Below, piece after piece: positions 11,601-24,110 of a stretch of DNA of 64,000 bases; position 1 is the stretch's first letter, and every line of letters starts with the position of its first letter. The notes below the pieces were generated by a model. The model worked only from the letters and a program-made list of their open reading frames with translations. It did no database searches and was not told the origin of the DNA. This DNA comes from Lamellibrachia columna (Eukaryota > Annelida > Polychaeta > Sabellida > Siboglinidae), in assembly GCA_963662155.1 (NCBI GenBank), contig OY759269.1, positions 11,096,574 through 11,160,573 on the forward strand, given 5' to 3'. Position numbers and translations under genes: made by a program.

Positions 11601-12704
11601 ATCCTCGCGAAACTCCACCTGGCGCACCAGGGAGTGGAGAAAACTCGCCTGCGTGCCAGGTCATGTGTATACTGGATAAACATCAACTGTGACATCGAGA
11701 ATATGATCCAGCGATGCGACATCTGCCAACGCGAGTTGTGCGCACAGCCTTCGGAGCCGCTGATGCAGCACGAAGTGCCATCACGGCCGTGGCAGGTCGT
11801 TGGCACCGACTTGTTTTCGATTGGCCGAAATAATTACCTCATCATCGGTGATTATTACTCAAAGTTCCCTTTCGTCGAACTCATCGAGGGACGAGCGACG
11901 AGTGACATGATCGTCAAGTTGACAAAGCGTATCTTCAGCGAGCAAGGTGTCCCTGACAGAGTTGTCAGCGACAACGGAGGTCACTTCGACAGTCAGGCGT
12001 ATAAACTCTTCGCTAAGGCTTGGGGATTTGAACACGTCACCTCCAGCCCGCACTACCCGAGATCAAATGGATTCGTGGAGCGGCAGATACAGACGATAAA
12101 GCGCACACTGAAGAAGGCAGCATCGGCCCGAGTCGACACGGACATGGCCATGCTGATTCTGCGGTCGACACCGATCGATCACCATCTCCCTTCACCAGCC
12201 GAGATGCTGAACGCGCGAAAGATGAGGGCCAACCTGCCGGTGAAAATCCTGAACGCCCACCCGGAGAAGGGCGCGATATCCGAACGCCTGTTCGAGCGAC
12301 AGCGTCAACAAAAAGTGTATCACGACCAGGGAGCGATCGCGCAACTCACCCCGCTGGTCCGTGGACAACCCGTTCGCATCCAGCACCACGTCACAGGGAA
12401 GTGGAACCCGGCAACCATCGAGACCGTGCGTCCGGAACCAAGGTCGTATGACGTCCGCACAGCAAGTGGTGGAGTTCTCCGCCGCAATCGTGTGCAGATC
12501 CGCAGGTCACACGAGACCCGACCTATTGACGCCGACCCCGTGTCACACCCTGACGACATGCCTAGCACGGCCGCCGTTGAGCCAGTGGAGCGTCCCGACG
12601 AGGCACACGACTCCGGCAAGCGAGTCCGCTTCAGCACTCCTGAAGCAGGCTACCAGACCCGCTCTGGACGGCTCAGCAAGCCTCCAGCCAAGTTCAATTT
12701 GTAA
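8643..12704 (+). CDS. Gag-Pol polyprotein of the Ty3/gypsy element
   Basis: Single frame of 1353 residues from ATG 8643 to TAA; the ATG follows an untranslated leader of 129 bases after the LTR. In order: a capsid-like Gag region; Cys/His knuckles at about residues 204-240 (CAYCGG ... CDACGKPNHWKKVC); an aspartic protease with VDTGAQG near 342; reverse transcriptase with FSKLDARHGYWS and LPFGL and the catalytic box written IADDV near 634 rather than YxDD; RNase H beginning QVDASSRG near 780; integrase with an HHCC finger ending CDICQ near 1025 and the D-D-E core at GTDLF, SDNGG and FVERQ (about 1054, 1108, 1143). No chromodomain or envelope frame was seen. The tail ends in a basic TRSGRLSKPP-type segment common in gypsy integrases. 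Gag and Pol are fused without a frameshift, unlike many relatives. Confidence 0.95.
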   Translation: MTDLSGIDPPRMDWSSADLPSTFRTFRQYCELIFKGPLSAKTEEEHVTYVLLWIRQDGLSIYNTWEMTTAERKLLAPLWDRFDKQVEPKSNFRLNRFHLQKFRQTSSESADDYMIRCRLQAKKCKFRDSREVGERLLEQLIVGVRHKKVQEQLLAKPDSYTLDAAMDLARTHEAMISDIEQLHNDKLTVDYVSRQNNDRRSTHPCAYCGGSHPPKPKNRCPAYGSQCDACGKPNHWKKVCRATGQQEPARFRRSSRPRLLQQRPRSQSRHRGPTAERRPTYRQRDSSHTRVYAVEQSPSLAESFDALTFDIVNVADTRDEVFASLSITLADKPNVPATLKVKVDTGAQGNILPLRIFRRMCPAKLDSEGFPIPGSLLPSEVQLTAYNGTSIRQYGKMTVPCSYNSERIDTEFYVSDSAGPAILGLPSCRRLHLMEMNCEIKSVPNKRVDSTSDLVAAYPDRFEGIGNFSGEFHITVDNSVTPVIHAPRRCSIHLKDEVKDELDNMERLGVISKVTEPTDWVSSLVYSRKSNNKLRICLDPKDLNTAIKRPHYKTPTLDELTHKLAGATVFSKLDARHGYWSVSLDEPSSFLTTFNSPFGRYRFQRLPFGLNLSQDVFQERMDHILENCGGTIGIADDVAVFGKNEADHDANLHNLMKTARQHGLVFNADKCHIKQPRMQFFGLIFDTDGVHPDPGKITAIKQLQAPQDATQLKEFLGIATYMSPFTPNLSQHTAILRDLLKKDSEFVWTPAHESAFQRTKDAICREATLSYFDPAVETVVQVDASSRGLGAVLLQKNKPIAFASKSLSDCERRYVNIEREMLAVVFGCERFHTFVYGKRFTVESDHKPLEMIHMKNLAAAPQRLQRMLLRIQPYDIVIRYRPGKDVAVADLLSRQPSSNKESLKFDMQINHVQFSPHRLQQLRVETDNDDEMLSLKSIIMSGWPETRRQLATQLRPYWPFRDELTVDDGIIMKSDRIVIPLRARSEILAKLHLAHQGVEKTRLRARSCVYWININCDIENMIQRCDICQRELCAQPSEPLMQHEVPSRPWQVVGTDLFSIGRNNYLIIGDYYSKFPFVELIEGRATSDMIVKLTKRIFSEQGVPDRVVSDNGGHFDSQAYKLFAKAWGFEHVTSSPHYPRSNGFVERQIQTIKRTLKKAASARVDTDMAMLILRSTPIDHHLPSPAEMLNARKMRANLPVKILNAHPEKGAISERLFERQRQQKVYHDQGAIAQLTPLVRGQPVRIQHHVTGKWNPATIETVRPEPRSYDVRTASGGVLRRNRVQIRRSHETRPIDADPVSHPDDMPSTAAVEPVERPDEAHDSGKRVRFSTPEAGYQTRSGRLSKPPAKFNL

Positions 12705-12829
12705 CTCTATCTTGATCTTGTCCGTTGATAGTATGTTACGTTTGCAAGGCTGCTTATATAACTATGTTAGTGTAGTAAGCCACACTTAGTTGTTCTTGTT
12801 CTGATGTTCTTGTTTTATAAGAAGAGGGA

Positions 12830-13033
12830 TGTCACGGCTGCATATAGTGACGCCATCTGGCGACTACAGATACACCTTAGTCGGTTACCCTAGTCTATAG
12901 GAGTACCTCGTGCTCTGGGGTACGGACACGCAGACCATGTATTTGAGTTATTGAAATACACCTCATGAATATCAACCCCAATAATACCGTGTTGTAATGT
13001 TAATGATAAGTACATACCGCAAGTACTATTACA
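12830..13033 (+). repeat. 3' LTR of the Ty3/gypsy element
   Basis: Second LTR copy; followed directly by the CATAG duplication at 13034-13038. Confidence 0.95.
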
Positions 13034-13061
13034 CATAGTAGTTGATGAACTTTAAGACGTT

Positions 13062-13131
<70 letters not shown>

Positions 13132-13424
13132 TGTATTTATATATTTATATTCACAAGGCAGTTGGTGAGGAGCCGGCTAAGGCGGGCTGGACATGTCGAA
13201 AGAATGGAAGGGGTACGATTGACGAAGAGAGCGGGTATGCTTGGAGTGGAGGATAGAGGGGAGTGGACACGATTGGTGGAGACGGTAGTAAAACTAGTTA
13301 TGAAGGAGAAAGGGAAACAAGTCGACGACCGGTATCGGTGCCAGTCTCACCCCAGACTACAGACTACAGGCAAAATGAGGAGAACAACAACATAATTATA
13401 TATATACGTATGTATGTATGTATG

Positions 13425-13459
<35 letters not shown>

Positions 13460-13520
13460 AATAAATATAAAATGTTCACAATATTCATGGTAGTTGATTA
13501 ACTTTAAGACGTTCATATGC
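13034..13520 (+). repeat. Direct repeats and (TA)n/(GTAT)n flanking a small spacer
   Basis: The string tagttgatgaactttaagac with its flanks at 13034-13070 recurs, with few changes, at about 13486-13520. Between them lie (TA)n at 13065-13128, a 250-bp spacer (13140-13390) and a second (GTAT)n/(TA)n tract at 13394-13470. The Ty3 insertion landed at the left copy. Confidence 0.6.
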
Positions 13521-13539
13521 TTGGTAATACATTGTCGAT

Positions 13540-14669
<1,130 letters not shown>

Positions 14670-15034
14670 ATATGCTTTTTGTAGAGGAAGAAACACTTTA
14701 GATAAGTCGAGAGACTTCTAGTTTCTTCCCTATTTCACTTGTTTTCGTATTCAATTGAAATGTGTAATATTTCGCGTATTATGTGCAGTTGTGAAATAAA
14801 CTCATTCATTCACACTCCGCTGTTTTTATATAGCTGTACCGTCAGCTTATAGATATAGATGTTTCAGAATAAACCTAGTCTTCTACTGGGACAGTCTAGT
14901 TCTCGTATAGCCACGAAGCTGACCTGTTGTCAAATCCCACTACTTAGTTATTTTCCTCATCAATCCGCCTAAACAAACAACTTATCCCCCTGCTAAAGCT
15001 AAAGGGGTACATGACTTTTACTCCAACTGACTCT

Positions 15035-18000
15035 CGCAATGGAATCTGCTGCTGCTAACACAGCACAACTACAAGCTGCTGCCTCCGACAGAGTCGTGTG
15101 AATATCCACAAAGTGACCGTAGCAAACAAACCACCAGGAAAGTGAAACCGGCACCCCCGCTCCAAGTCACAAGAAACGCCCATGTTTCCAATGTGTAGAA
15201 ACGGCGCATTCACCCAACGACTGTTACCACAAGGATGCAGAATGTCGATTTTGCAAGAAAATCGGACACTTTTATAGCAACTGGTTTTTTTTTCGAAACT
15301 TTTTCGAAAAGGGGAAAGTAGAGCGACATACGACATGTTCAGCTTGACAGGATCACCTCCAGATCCAGTCATTACTCACACACAAGTAGATGGGAGGAAG
15401 ATACCAATGACAGTGGACATCAGTGCCACACTGTCAATAATAAGCGAATAAACGTTTTTTGCAAACATTGGAGAAAATATCAACGGCCAAGCATGAAACG
15501 CACAAGGGAAAAGCTGCGAACGTACACAGGGGGCGTGTCAAAATAACGGGGATCATTGACGTCACAGTCGAACTTGAAAACGGTGTACAACATCAGTTTC
15601 CACTCATGGTCGTCCCTGGCAATGGCCCCAGCAGACCCTGGCTGAGTAAACTCCAGTTGGATTGGGTGTGGTTCATCAGTTGAATACGTCACGCTCAACG
15701 CAAAAGCAGAATCCGCAGCTCCAGCCTGTATTGGCCAAGTACGCCGTCGGTTCTACAGAGTCGCACCAAGCAGTCAAGACAGACGCTGTCGAGATCTACT
15801 TAGACGTTGACGTAGTCCCCAAGTATTACAAGTCGCGACCGTAGCACCAGTAATGAAGGCAAACAAGACTGTGCGTCTCTGCGGTGACTGCAAACTCACC
15901 GTTAACCAAGCAGCCAACCACAAATAGACGACCTGTATGCACGGCTTGGGAACGGTACTAAGCTTGACATGCGCCACGCGTATGAACAGATCCAGCTATA
16001 TCCAGATAGCCGCAAGTATGTAACTATCAACACGCAGAGGGGACTGTTTACTTACAGGCAACTATACCGTACGGAGTGTCGTCAGCACCTGGAATCTTAC
16101 AGCGTGTAATGGACTCGCTTTTGAAGGGCATATTTAACACGATGGTATATTTGGATGATATGTGTTGGTGACAGGATCAACAGAAAATGAACATTTGCTC
16201 GAACGCCTGGTTCAAGCTGGATTCCGTCTGAAAGAATCTAAATGTCAATTCTTAAGTGACGAAATCGACTACTTGGGTCTTCGGATAGATGCTGAAGGTA
16301 TACACCCTTTCGGGGATGCCTTGTCAGCAGTACGCGATGTTCCGGCGCCCACCAACGTAACGGAGTTGCGATCATACATTGGGGTGGTGAATCATTGTGC
16401 TGGCCCCAAGCATCAATTGCTGCAGAATGACGTAAAGTGGCACTGGAGCAAAGCCCAGCGATACGCTTTTAACAAGACGACGATGTAGGGCGTCGGGTCC
16501 GTCCCGGCCCATGTCATGGAAGACGGCGCAGAGAAGCCAATAGCATACCACTCCAGAAGTCTGTCACATACCCAGCAAAACTACGCACAGGTCGACAAAG
16601 AAGGTCTGTCCGTCCTGGGACTGAAGAAGTTTCACCAGTATATGTGTAATCACAAATTAGTGGGGCGCGATAGCATACCGGTTAGAATGCCAGACTCTCA
16701 ATCGAGAGAACCCGGTTTCAAATCCCACTGTGGTCGCGTCGAACCTTTCGCAAGTTTGATCACCCCACGTTGCCACGGTTCACTCAGCTGTATAAATGAG
16801 TACCTGGCAAGACAGTGGTGGATATGTGAACGAATAATCTTCGCGCAGTAATTGCAGCGTGGCTGAATGCTTCCCAGAGAAGTTGAAATGGCCATGGGAT
16901 GAACAGGTCTGCTAGTGGGTGAAGTGTAAAGCACTTTGAGCAGTCCTAAGGACTGGATACCGCGATATATAAGAACGTACCTTTACCTTTACCTTTTATT
17001 TACAATCGTCACAGCCATAAGTCGCTCTTTTGTTTGTTTGGAGAAAAGAAGGCAGTCCCGCAAATGCTGTCTCCACGTATGCAGCGCTGGGCACTCACAC
17101 TGACTGCCTACGAATACAAGATTATCCACAGACCCAGTCAAAGCATTCCACAAGCTGACGCTCTTAGCCGCCTCCCGGTAGATGGCGCTCCGAAACATGT
17201 ACCTGACAATGCAGTATTTGGACATGTCCCCGTCATCGCAAGTGGCATACGTCGTGAAACAGCACGTGACTCTATCTTGTCACAAGTCTTCATAATAACG
17301 AGGGATGGTTTTCCACAACGAACTTCTGAGGCCGTACACCCAAAGGAAAAATTAGCTCAGCGTTCACAATGGTTGTCTCATGTGGGCCACCAGAGTGATA
17401 ATTCGAAGTGTCTACCGACAAGCACTGCTGGAAGAACTGCACAGGGCACACTCTGAGATCCTACGTATGAAGGCTGTAGGCCGCAGTCTGATGTGGTGGC
17501 CTGGTATCGATCATGACGTACAAACGACGGTTAAGACCTTCGAGACATGCATGCGCAGTCGACCTCGACCTACGGAATCTCCACTGCAACGTTGGTAATT
17601 TCAGGATCGACCTTGGTCTCGACTGCATACCGACTATGCAGGTCCGTTCATGGGCAAGATGATTGTGGTGGTGACTGACGCACATTAGAAGTGGGTCGAC
17701 ACCCACATTAAATCAGGCTCTACATCAGCTATAACCATCGATAAACCGCGACAGTCGTTCAGCACTCGTGGAATCCCCGATGTCATAGCCAGCGACAAAG
17801 CCACTGGGTTCGTCAGTGAAGAGTATCAAGATTTCTGCTGACACAATGGCATCAAGCACATTACGAGTGCTCCACACCATTCAGCATTCAATGGCCTCGC
17901 CGAACGAGCCGTTGGAATCGTCAAGTTAGGTGTAAAGCGCATACACGATGCATGATGACTTGGAAACCAAACTAGCGCGTTTCCTCTTCGACTACCGCAC

Positions 18001-18310
18001 CATGCCACACTCCATCACGGGTATAGCCCCTGCTGAGCTATTAATGCATTGACAGCTGAAGTATCGACTTCATCTGATCAAACAAGATGTAGTTGGTAAG
18101 ATGACAACACAATAGACCTAGCAGAAAGCGAAGCATGACCTGGTCATGAATGATGAATAAAAGACGTTCCATACATCACAGTACCGACCACCTGTTACAC
18201 ACCGTTTGCCTTTCAATAGGCTAGACCCCAACGTCTGAAATTACGACACCCAAATTTAACGGATGGACGTGGAATCACGAAATCTTTGTGCCCAAGTGGA
18301 ACTACAACCC
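15035..18310 (+). pseudogene. Decayed Ty3/gypsy element, second family
   Basis: Successive frames give a short Gag start (MESAAANTAQLQAAA near 15040), a Cys/His knuckle region (CFQC ... CRFCKKIGHF, 15190-15275) that follows almost at once, so most of Gag is deleted, then a protease remnant, a reverse-transcriptase piece with the catalytic YLDD near 16150, and EIDYLGLRIDAEGIHP near 16265-16310. RNase H (EKPIAYHSRSLSHTQQNYAQVDKE, in two parts, 16530-16605) is split by a SINE at 16658-16998 and resumes at GEKKAVPQMLSPRMQRW near 17040. Integrase follows: YAGPFMGKM near 17640, then SDKATGF and NGLAERAVG near 17790 and 17890. Many stops and frameshifts. No LTR pair was found. It is a different family from the element at 8310: different knuckle spacing, and a YLDD catalytic box. 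Confidence 0.85.
16658..16998 (+). mobile_element. Full tRNA-derived SINE inserted in RNase H of the decayed Ty3 element
   Basis: The head has an A-box-like tagcataccggttagaatgcc and a B-box-like ggtttcaaatcc separated by about 30 bases. The body has tcttcgcgcagtaattgcag, and the 3' part has aaagcactttgagcagtc ... gatatataagaac, resembling the conserved central domains of animal SINEs such as the Deu/Nin type, then a (CCTTTA)n-like tail. It interrupts the retroelement reading frame between FHQYMCNHK and FTIVT, so it is younger than that element. A clean target duplication was not resolved. Confidence 0.8.
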
Positions 18311-19455
18311 ACTGGGTATACCGATCAATTAAATAGACCCATGACTGGCGATCAAAAAACAACTTCTCTTGGATAAATTAGAACCGTGCACTTACTCCGT
18401 GTACTTGATTCGATCTCACACAAAAGGCGTGGACCATGCGAAGCCGCCTGGGAACAGACGTTGTTTGGTTTAAGCATACATGTACAATTTATTACTATAA
18501 AGCCCGCCATACAGATACCAACTTTTATTAGTCGCCAACAGTTTGTCGGCTGACAACTACCCATCTGCCGACTGTCAGCCGACCGATTTTTCAGATGCCA
18601 GATGTCCACAAAAAGTATTGCCTGTTGGTGGAGAACATACACATAACGACTACACTGAGTTACCAATCACGGGCGTAGCAAGGTATACATTCAGGTGGAA
18701 GCACAACTCCGAGAGGGCCCGGTTCTCTGTGTCCATTTTAAAAGCAAACAGTAGGGTAACCTGGGGCAAAATGGCCCCTGGAGGTAAGACCCACATACGC
18801 AAAATATAAACGTCCCCAAATCTGGTGCAAAACAAAGCTAACACACCCCGAAAGATCAGCAACACGAGACAGGCGTAATTGTATTACACATGACCAATTA
18901 TGTTTATTACATTTAATATAATACGAACATTGCATGATTTACGTTCTGCCAGGCTGTAATTATGATGGAATATTACTAAAATAATATTATATTATGCATG
19001 GAAAAGTCAAAACACGAATTCATGGCCAACGGTGTGGAACTTTTATAATCAACATGTCTAAGAACCCTCAGTCGCCCAGGAACAGATGTTTGTACATAGT
19101 CTGACCCACCTGCCGGGAACAACAATAAAAACTATTGTCTGTCGATACCTGTAGCGTGTTGGGGGCGGGGGGTATTGGGCCATGCCCCTTTGGTTTAATT
19201 ATTGTTTTTGCATGTAACCCTTTGCGCCACTTCACCTAATGGGTAACCCAATGGTTAACCTAATACATGGGTAACCAAATGGGTAACTAAGATTGGCCCC
19301 TCTTTGACCTCCCCTTTTGCGAGATCCAAGATACACAATAGTCGACCCCACAAAGTTGTAAAATAATGCTTTTCAGTACTGAAGCAGTTCACCCTCCACT
19401 TGAATTGCTAATTGCGACCAAGAGACTTAGATGTGTTGGATGTATTAAGTTTATT

Positions 19456-19460
<5 letters not shown>
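18311..19460. other. Spacer without recognised genes
   Basis: No exon, element end or RNA gene could be supported. A few short repeats (gggtaac words at 19230-19290) are visible. Confidence 0.4.

Positions 19461-19547
<87 letters not shown>
19461..19547 (+). repeat. (TA)n microsatellite
   Basis: About 85 bp of TA. Confidence 0.97.
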
Positions 19548-19548
<1 letters not shown>

Positions 19549-19597
19549 CAACTATAATTAGTTCGAAGGCATAAACACTCTTATTATGTTTTGCAAC

Positions 19598-19725
19598 ACG
19601 AGACCGAGATCACCAGAGACCAGGCCGAGATCACCAGACACCAGGCCGAGATCACTGGCCGAGATCACCAAAACAGGCCGAGATCACTAAGGCCGAGATC
19701 TCGAAAGGCCGAGATCACTAGCATC
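19598..19725 (+). repeat. Cluster of ggccgagatcac words
   Basis: Seven copies of (a/g)ccgagatcac at irregular spacing of 14-26 bases. The word itself is conserved while the linkers vary. The following 19730-20830 shows no recognised gene. Confidence 0.8.
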
Positions 19726-20829
19726 GTAACTATTGATTATATTTTGTCCAGTAGATGGCGAAACAGGTAAACAATACGTGAAATTTCCACATATAAACGC
19801 CGATCTAGTAAAAAACAGTTGTGTTAAATTCATGTGCTAATATCATGTATCATTGTGCGAAACAAACGCATAATTTGTGATTTAGCAAGATTCACCACGC
19901 ATTCTTGGGTCTTTAGGAGCGTTAAGGCAGAGATTAAAGGTCATGCGCACCGGAAGTAAAAGATCTCAAGTAAAGTTTGCACTTGATTTTGCTGCAATCA
20001 CGTCTAACTCATCGATAATTCTTTACATGGTGAGTGTACTGCTGTATAATGGTTTTATGTACACTTATTTCAACAGTGCCAGTTGGTCTTATCTGTGTAC
20101 TAATTGGTGTGCTTAACAATAAAACGTAGTAAATAAACATTTGTTAGGTCGCCGCGCAACTGCAAGCCTCATCATCAGATCCAGACTGCATGTAGTAGCC
20201 GTAAGCAAGAGTCAGAGACAGAGTTAACCGCCCGGTAGAGGCAAAGTGCCAGCCACTCAAAAACTAACTCGCCTGCACTTTTCTAGAATCCGGGCCCACC
20301 TCAATTTCGCCGTTATTAACATGCAATAAATTAACTCATGATTGCTAAGTTACAGTCAAAGACAAAGAAAGCCAAAGGTGTATGTGCCAACTATACTCTA
20401 GTCTAGACATAGAACTATAATAATGTATATACATGTTCTTGGCATCTTGCTGGTTCTTTTGTTTTACAAATCTTGTGTTTGCATTAATTTGAGTATTTTT
20501 CTTGCAGGTTTTTGTACTTTGTATTTTTAACTCCTTGCCGTAGTTTTTTTGGACCAATAAAGGTATTATGCATACAGACATATATAGCAACCATGCTCAT
20601 GCCAGTTATGGAAAAAATAGATACATGCATTTTATTGAACATATATATCTAATAGTAATGCATATGAAAGTGGACAAATTGCTGCAGTAACCATATCCGT
20701 GGCTCTATCATTGGTTGGCTTGCTGTGTTTAAAGTAACAATACTCGTTATTCATCATCTATTTAATCAATGGTAGAACGGTTTACAACATGGTTATGGCC
20801 AAATGACACGTGTCGCTTAAACAAGCTTT

Positions 20830-23080
20830 GCGTAAAACACATTTAATCACCTTTTTCGATGCTCAGATTCTTCTTCCGGGTATGAGTTAACCTTCTCTTC
20901 AAGGCATATAGACTCAGCGTGTGTGCACACTGCACACACTGTAAAGTGATGTAAGAGAAAGTAATAATATATTTGGAAGAAAGAGAAAAGATGATAGTGT
21001 GCGTGTAGAACTGCAATTTAGATGTTGCAAGCTGGAGATCTTCAGTCAAACTTGGTGCTGTAGCTGTGTTGGCTGGCAGGTTATTCCAATTGGCTATTGT
21101 ACAGGGTAAAATGCTATGCTGGATGAATTGCTTAGTGATTGGGGAGTTGAAAAGCTCCAGAATGCATGTGTCCGGAGGGTCTCGGCAGGGGTATAAGTTG
21201 GGGGAAGAGGTCCAGGGTGACTATGCCATCAAATGTTTTATGTGGGGTCTATTACATTGTAATGTAATAGATTTCTATTACTTAGTTTCCTTTCTATTAC
21301 TATTACACGCTGAAGGCAATGTAATATATTACTATTACATTTCAAGCTATTACTATTACATTTTCCATCGGAACTATTTTCTTTCAATTAAACATTTTAC
21401 ATACTTAAACACTTACATAGATTCAGATTAACTAATGGGTGTATCGTCGATAGTAAGTGCACATTTTATAAAAAACTAACAACAAATACTGTGATGACAG
21501 TTTATACTTTATTTTGGAGGCAAAACAACTGTTTACTTTAGTGTCAATTGATCTTTGTCAACACAAAATCTCTTGCATACAACAATACTGAGATGTGGCA
21601 AGATTTCCTTTCTGTAGTCTCTCTGTACGCGATCTCTAGGTGTTTTATATCACATCACATATCTAACATCAGAACAAGATCGCTTTACTTTAAAAGATGG
21701 CTGTTGCAGTTAACTGACATGAGCATCGCTCAAACAACAGCAATCTGGGCGATAGATCTTGCTGGCTATTAAAATTACAATTAACTCATAAATTTCCCAA
21801 TTAAATTAACCTCACACTGTAGAAGTTTCATATATTCATTGGATTGAAACAGAAAAGCGATGTCACTGTAACATATAGCACAGTCTGATTATTCCATAGT
21901 AGACCCATACTGCTCGGCTACTGCTTGGTGGACAGTTAATTATTGGCTCAAGGATAGGATGTTTTTCACACTTTTGGTCAATAGTGTGCAAGCTAGCTAC
22001 CAACTGAGAAAAACTCAGAAAAGTTGGTATAAGCCCCTGGATTTTCTTCAAACATTACCTAGCATGGCAGGCTGGCAGCTAGGTTTGGGAGGTGGCAATG
22101 ATTGATTGATTTATTCAGATGTTAAAGTCTGTTTAGTGCTGGAAGCCTGGAACCCTTATCCTGCTTCAGTGAATGAATGAATAGGCTTGTGTGAAAAGGA
22201 TAGATGACTGGTGGACCTGGCTTCAAATGACCAATTAGCCATGCAGCAGTCACACTGTCACAGTGTCTCCTGGTAATAGTGCTAAAGTTCCATAACTGTC
22301 ATGATTCAGATACTAAACCATTTTATCACCACAAAAAAGTTTCCAAATTGGAAATGTTAACAAGTCATATTATGTCAAAATAAAATAAAATTGGTCTGAT
22401 TATTTTCAATGAAATTGAATTTTGGTGTGATTAAAATGTTCAATTGTAATAGCAAAGTAATAGCTCCATTACTATTACTTTGCTTTCTATTACATTGCAT
22501 TCTGTTCCACCTATTACTATTACTTGAACAATTGTAATCGTTACTATTACATATTACTATTACCCCAGTGTTTGACACTTGATTCATGGTCGTAGTTGTT
22601 ACAAACATACTGTGCTGCCCGTCTTTGTACCAGATTTTGTTTTTGTACGTTTGCGTATAGGGGTCCCATATAGCAGCAGCATATTCTAACGGGGGTCTAA
22701 CTAAAGTGAAATAAGCACTGCTTCTTAATTTTTCCTGGCCAATTTTGAGACGTCTTCATCGGAAAGCTAAGGATGCATTTGCTTTTTTTGTGACACCATT
22801 TATGTCGTCATTCCAGGACAGTGTTTTTTATGACCACGAAGACATTTCGCTCCTTAACGACTATGTGGCTGTGAAGAGTATATTGTTTGTATTTGGGGTT
22901 ATGGGATCTGGTTATGTGGAGGACACTACATTTCTGGGATGGAACTCCATTTGTTTCTTCCCATGTGGCCAGTTTGTGTATTTAACTTTTTTTTACCATC
23001 TGGCCCCTTTTATTTGTAAGATGATGCTCTTAAAGCAAGATAAGCATGCAAATTTGAGCAATGAAAAAGGTGATTAAATA
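20830..23080 (-). pseudogene. CR1/Jockey-like LINE ORF2 C-terminus, interrupted
   Basis: On the minus strand from about 22810 to 22600 the translation reads WNDDINGVTKKANASLAF, then AYFTLVRPPLEYAAAIWDPYTQT, the hallmark C-terminal reverse-transcriptase segment of CR1/Jockey-type LINEs, followed by NNYDHESSV at the insertion border. A second domain end, NWNNLPANTATAPSLTEDL, is read from about 21095 to 21035. The two halves are separated by a TGTAATAG-rich element at about 21243-22572. Frameshifts and stops show it is dead. Confidence 0.8.
21243..22572. mobile_element. TGTAATAG-rich nonautonomous element inside the LINE
   Basis: Both ends are packed with ctattac/gtaatag words; the left end reads tggggtctattacattg and the right end, reverse-complemented, actggggtaatagtaat, so the termini are an imperfect inverted repeat. 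A related element in opposite orientation lies at about 49393-49862. No transposase is encoded. A target duplication was not resolved. The middle (21430-22380) carries unrelated AT-rich sequence. Confidence 0.6.
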
Positions 23081-23461
23081 TTTTTGTGCACAGCATGTTT
23101 AATTATTGTTCCATATATAAAGATGCAGTGTGCAAAACTGTGCATGCATTGAGCAAGGTTACTAGACATATTGCATGTTAATAACAACGAAATTGAGGTG
23201 GGCCCGGATTTTTCAAAAGTATTTACTTGCTTATTTGGCATGTCCTGACCAAATCCTGTTCGGAACTAATATCTTAAGATTTAAAACTGACACGCACTAA
23301 CCGTTTCACATGTGTATTCTTTGGCATGCCATCTGCACATTCACGTCAAGAAGCAGAAATGTGCTCCAAATAATAAATTGTGATAAGTTTATTATCTGAC
23401 AGTTGGCAATATTGTCCTAAACCAATATGTACACGTCATGTGATGTTATGATTTTCATTAC

Positions 23462-23745
23462 AAAACGTCATAATTTTATATTATGCATGGCTGTTGTCAA
23501 TTAACTTTAGTGATATACATATAATAATTATTTGAAACATGAAATACATGTCTTTGAGTTTGATAATGTTTATTGTATTTTAGTAGTGTGACAAATATCC
23601 CAGATGAGTCATAATTTTATATTTATGCATAGCTGTTGTCAAGTAACTTTATAGTGATATACATATAATAATGATTTGATACATGAAATACATGTTTTTG
23701 CTCGTGTTTATAGCATTTTAATAATGTTATAAATATCCTAGACAA
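23462..23745 (+). repeat. Tandem doublet, about 140-bp unit
   Basis: Two diverged copies of a unit containing cataattttatattatgcat, gctgttgtcaa, gtgatatacatataataat and gaaatacatgt. Confidence 0.75.
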
Positions 23746-24110
23746 GTTTGTTTTCAGTGACCTGGATATTCATCTTTCGTTAGAAATGGTTTTCATAATC
23801 AGACAGTGTTGGGAATAATGAAGTTGAGAAGTTCATACATTCTTGGCCCTCCCCAAGACCCATAAATATGCCAAGTGCATGATCAAAACATTGAAGAAAT
23901 ATCTGCGATGGACTTTGTTTACATAACTTCATAAATATTCATGATATAGTCACGTTTACAATATGCCTGGTGTAATTTCATGCCTATTCCAAATGCAAAC
24001 TTGACTTTTGTATTTGTTGTTTTTTGGTAATATGATATATATACACGGTTACAGGCCATTCCAGTGGTTCCGCACAGGTTTGTAAATTCTGTTAATTTTG
24101 ATGGTTTCAG

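Larger units (their letters stand above)
8310..13033 (+). mobile_element. Complete Ty3/gypsy LTR retrotransposon
   Basis: The element is 4724 bp. It has 204-bp LTRs at 8310-8513 and 12830-13033 that start TGTCACGG and end TACA, and differ at one position (C at about 8470, T at about 12990). A primer-binding site starting TGGTGGCAG follows the 5' LTR directly; the tRNA is not identified. A purine tract (aagaagaggga) precedes the 3' LTR. CATAG is duplicated at both junctions. One uninterrupted Gag-Pol frame fills most of the interior. One difference between the LTRs and no stop codon indicate a recent insertion that may still be competent. Confidence 0.95.
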
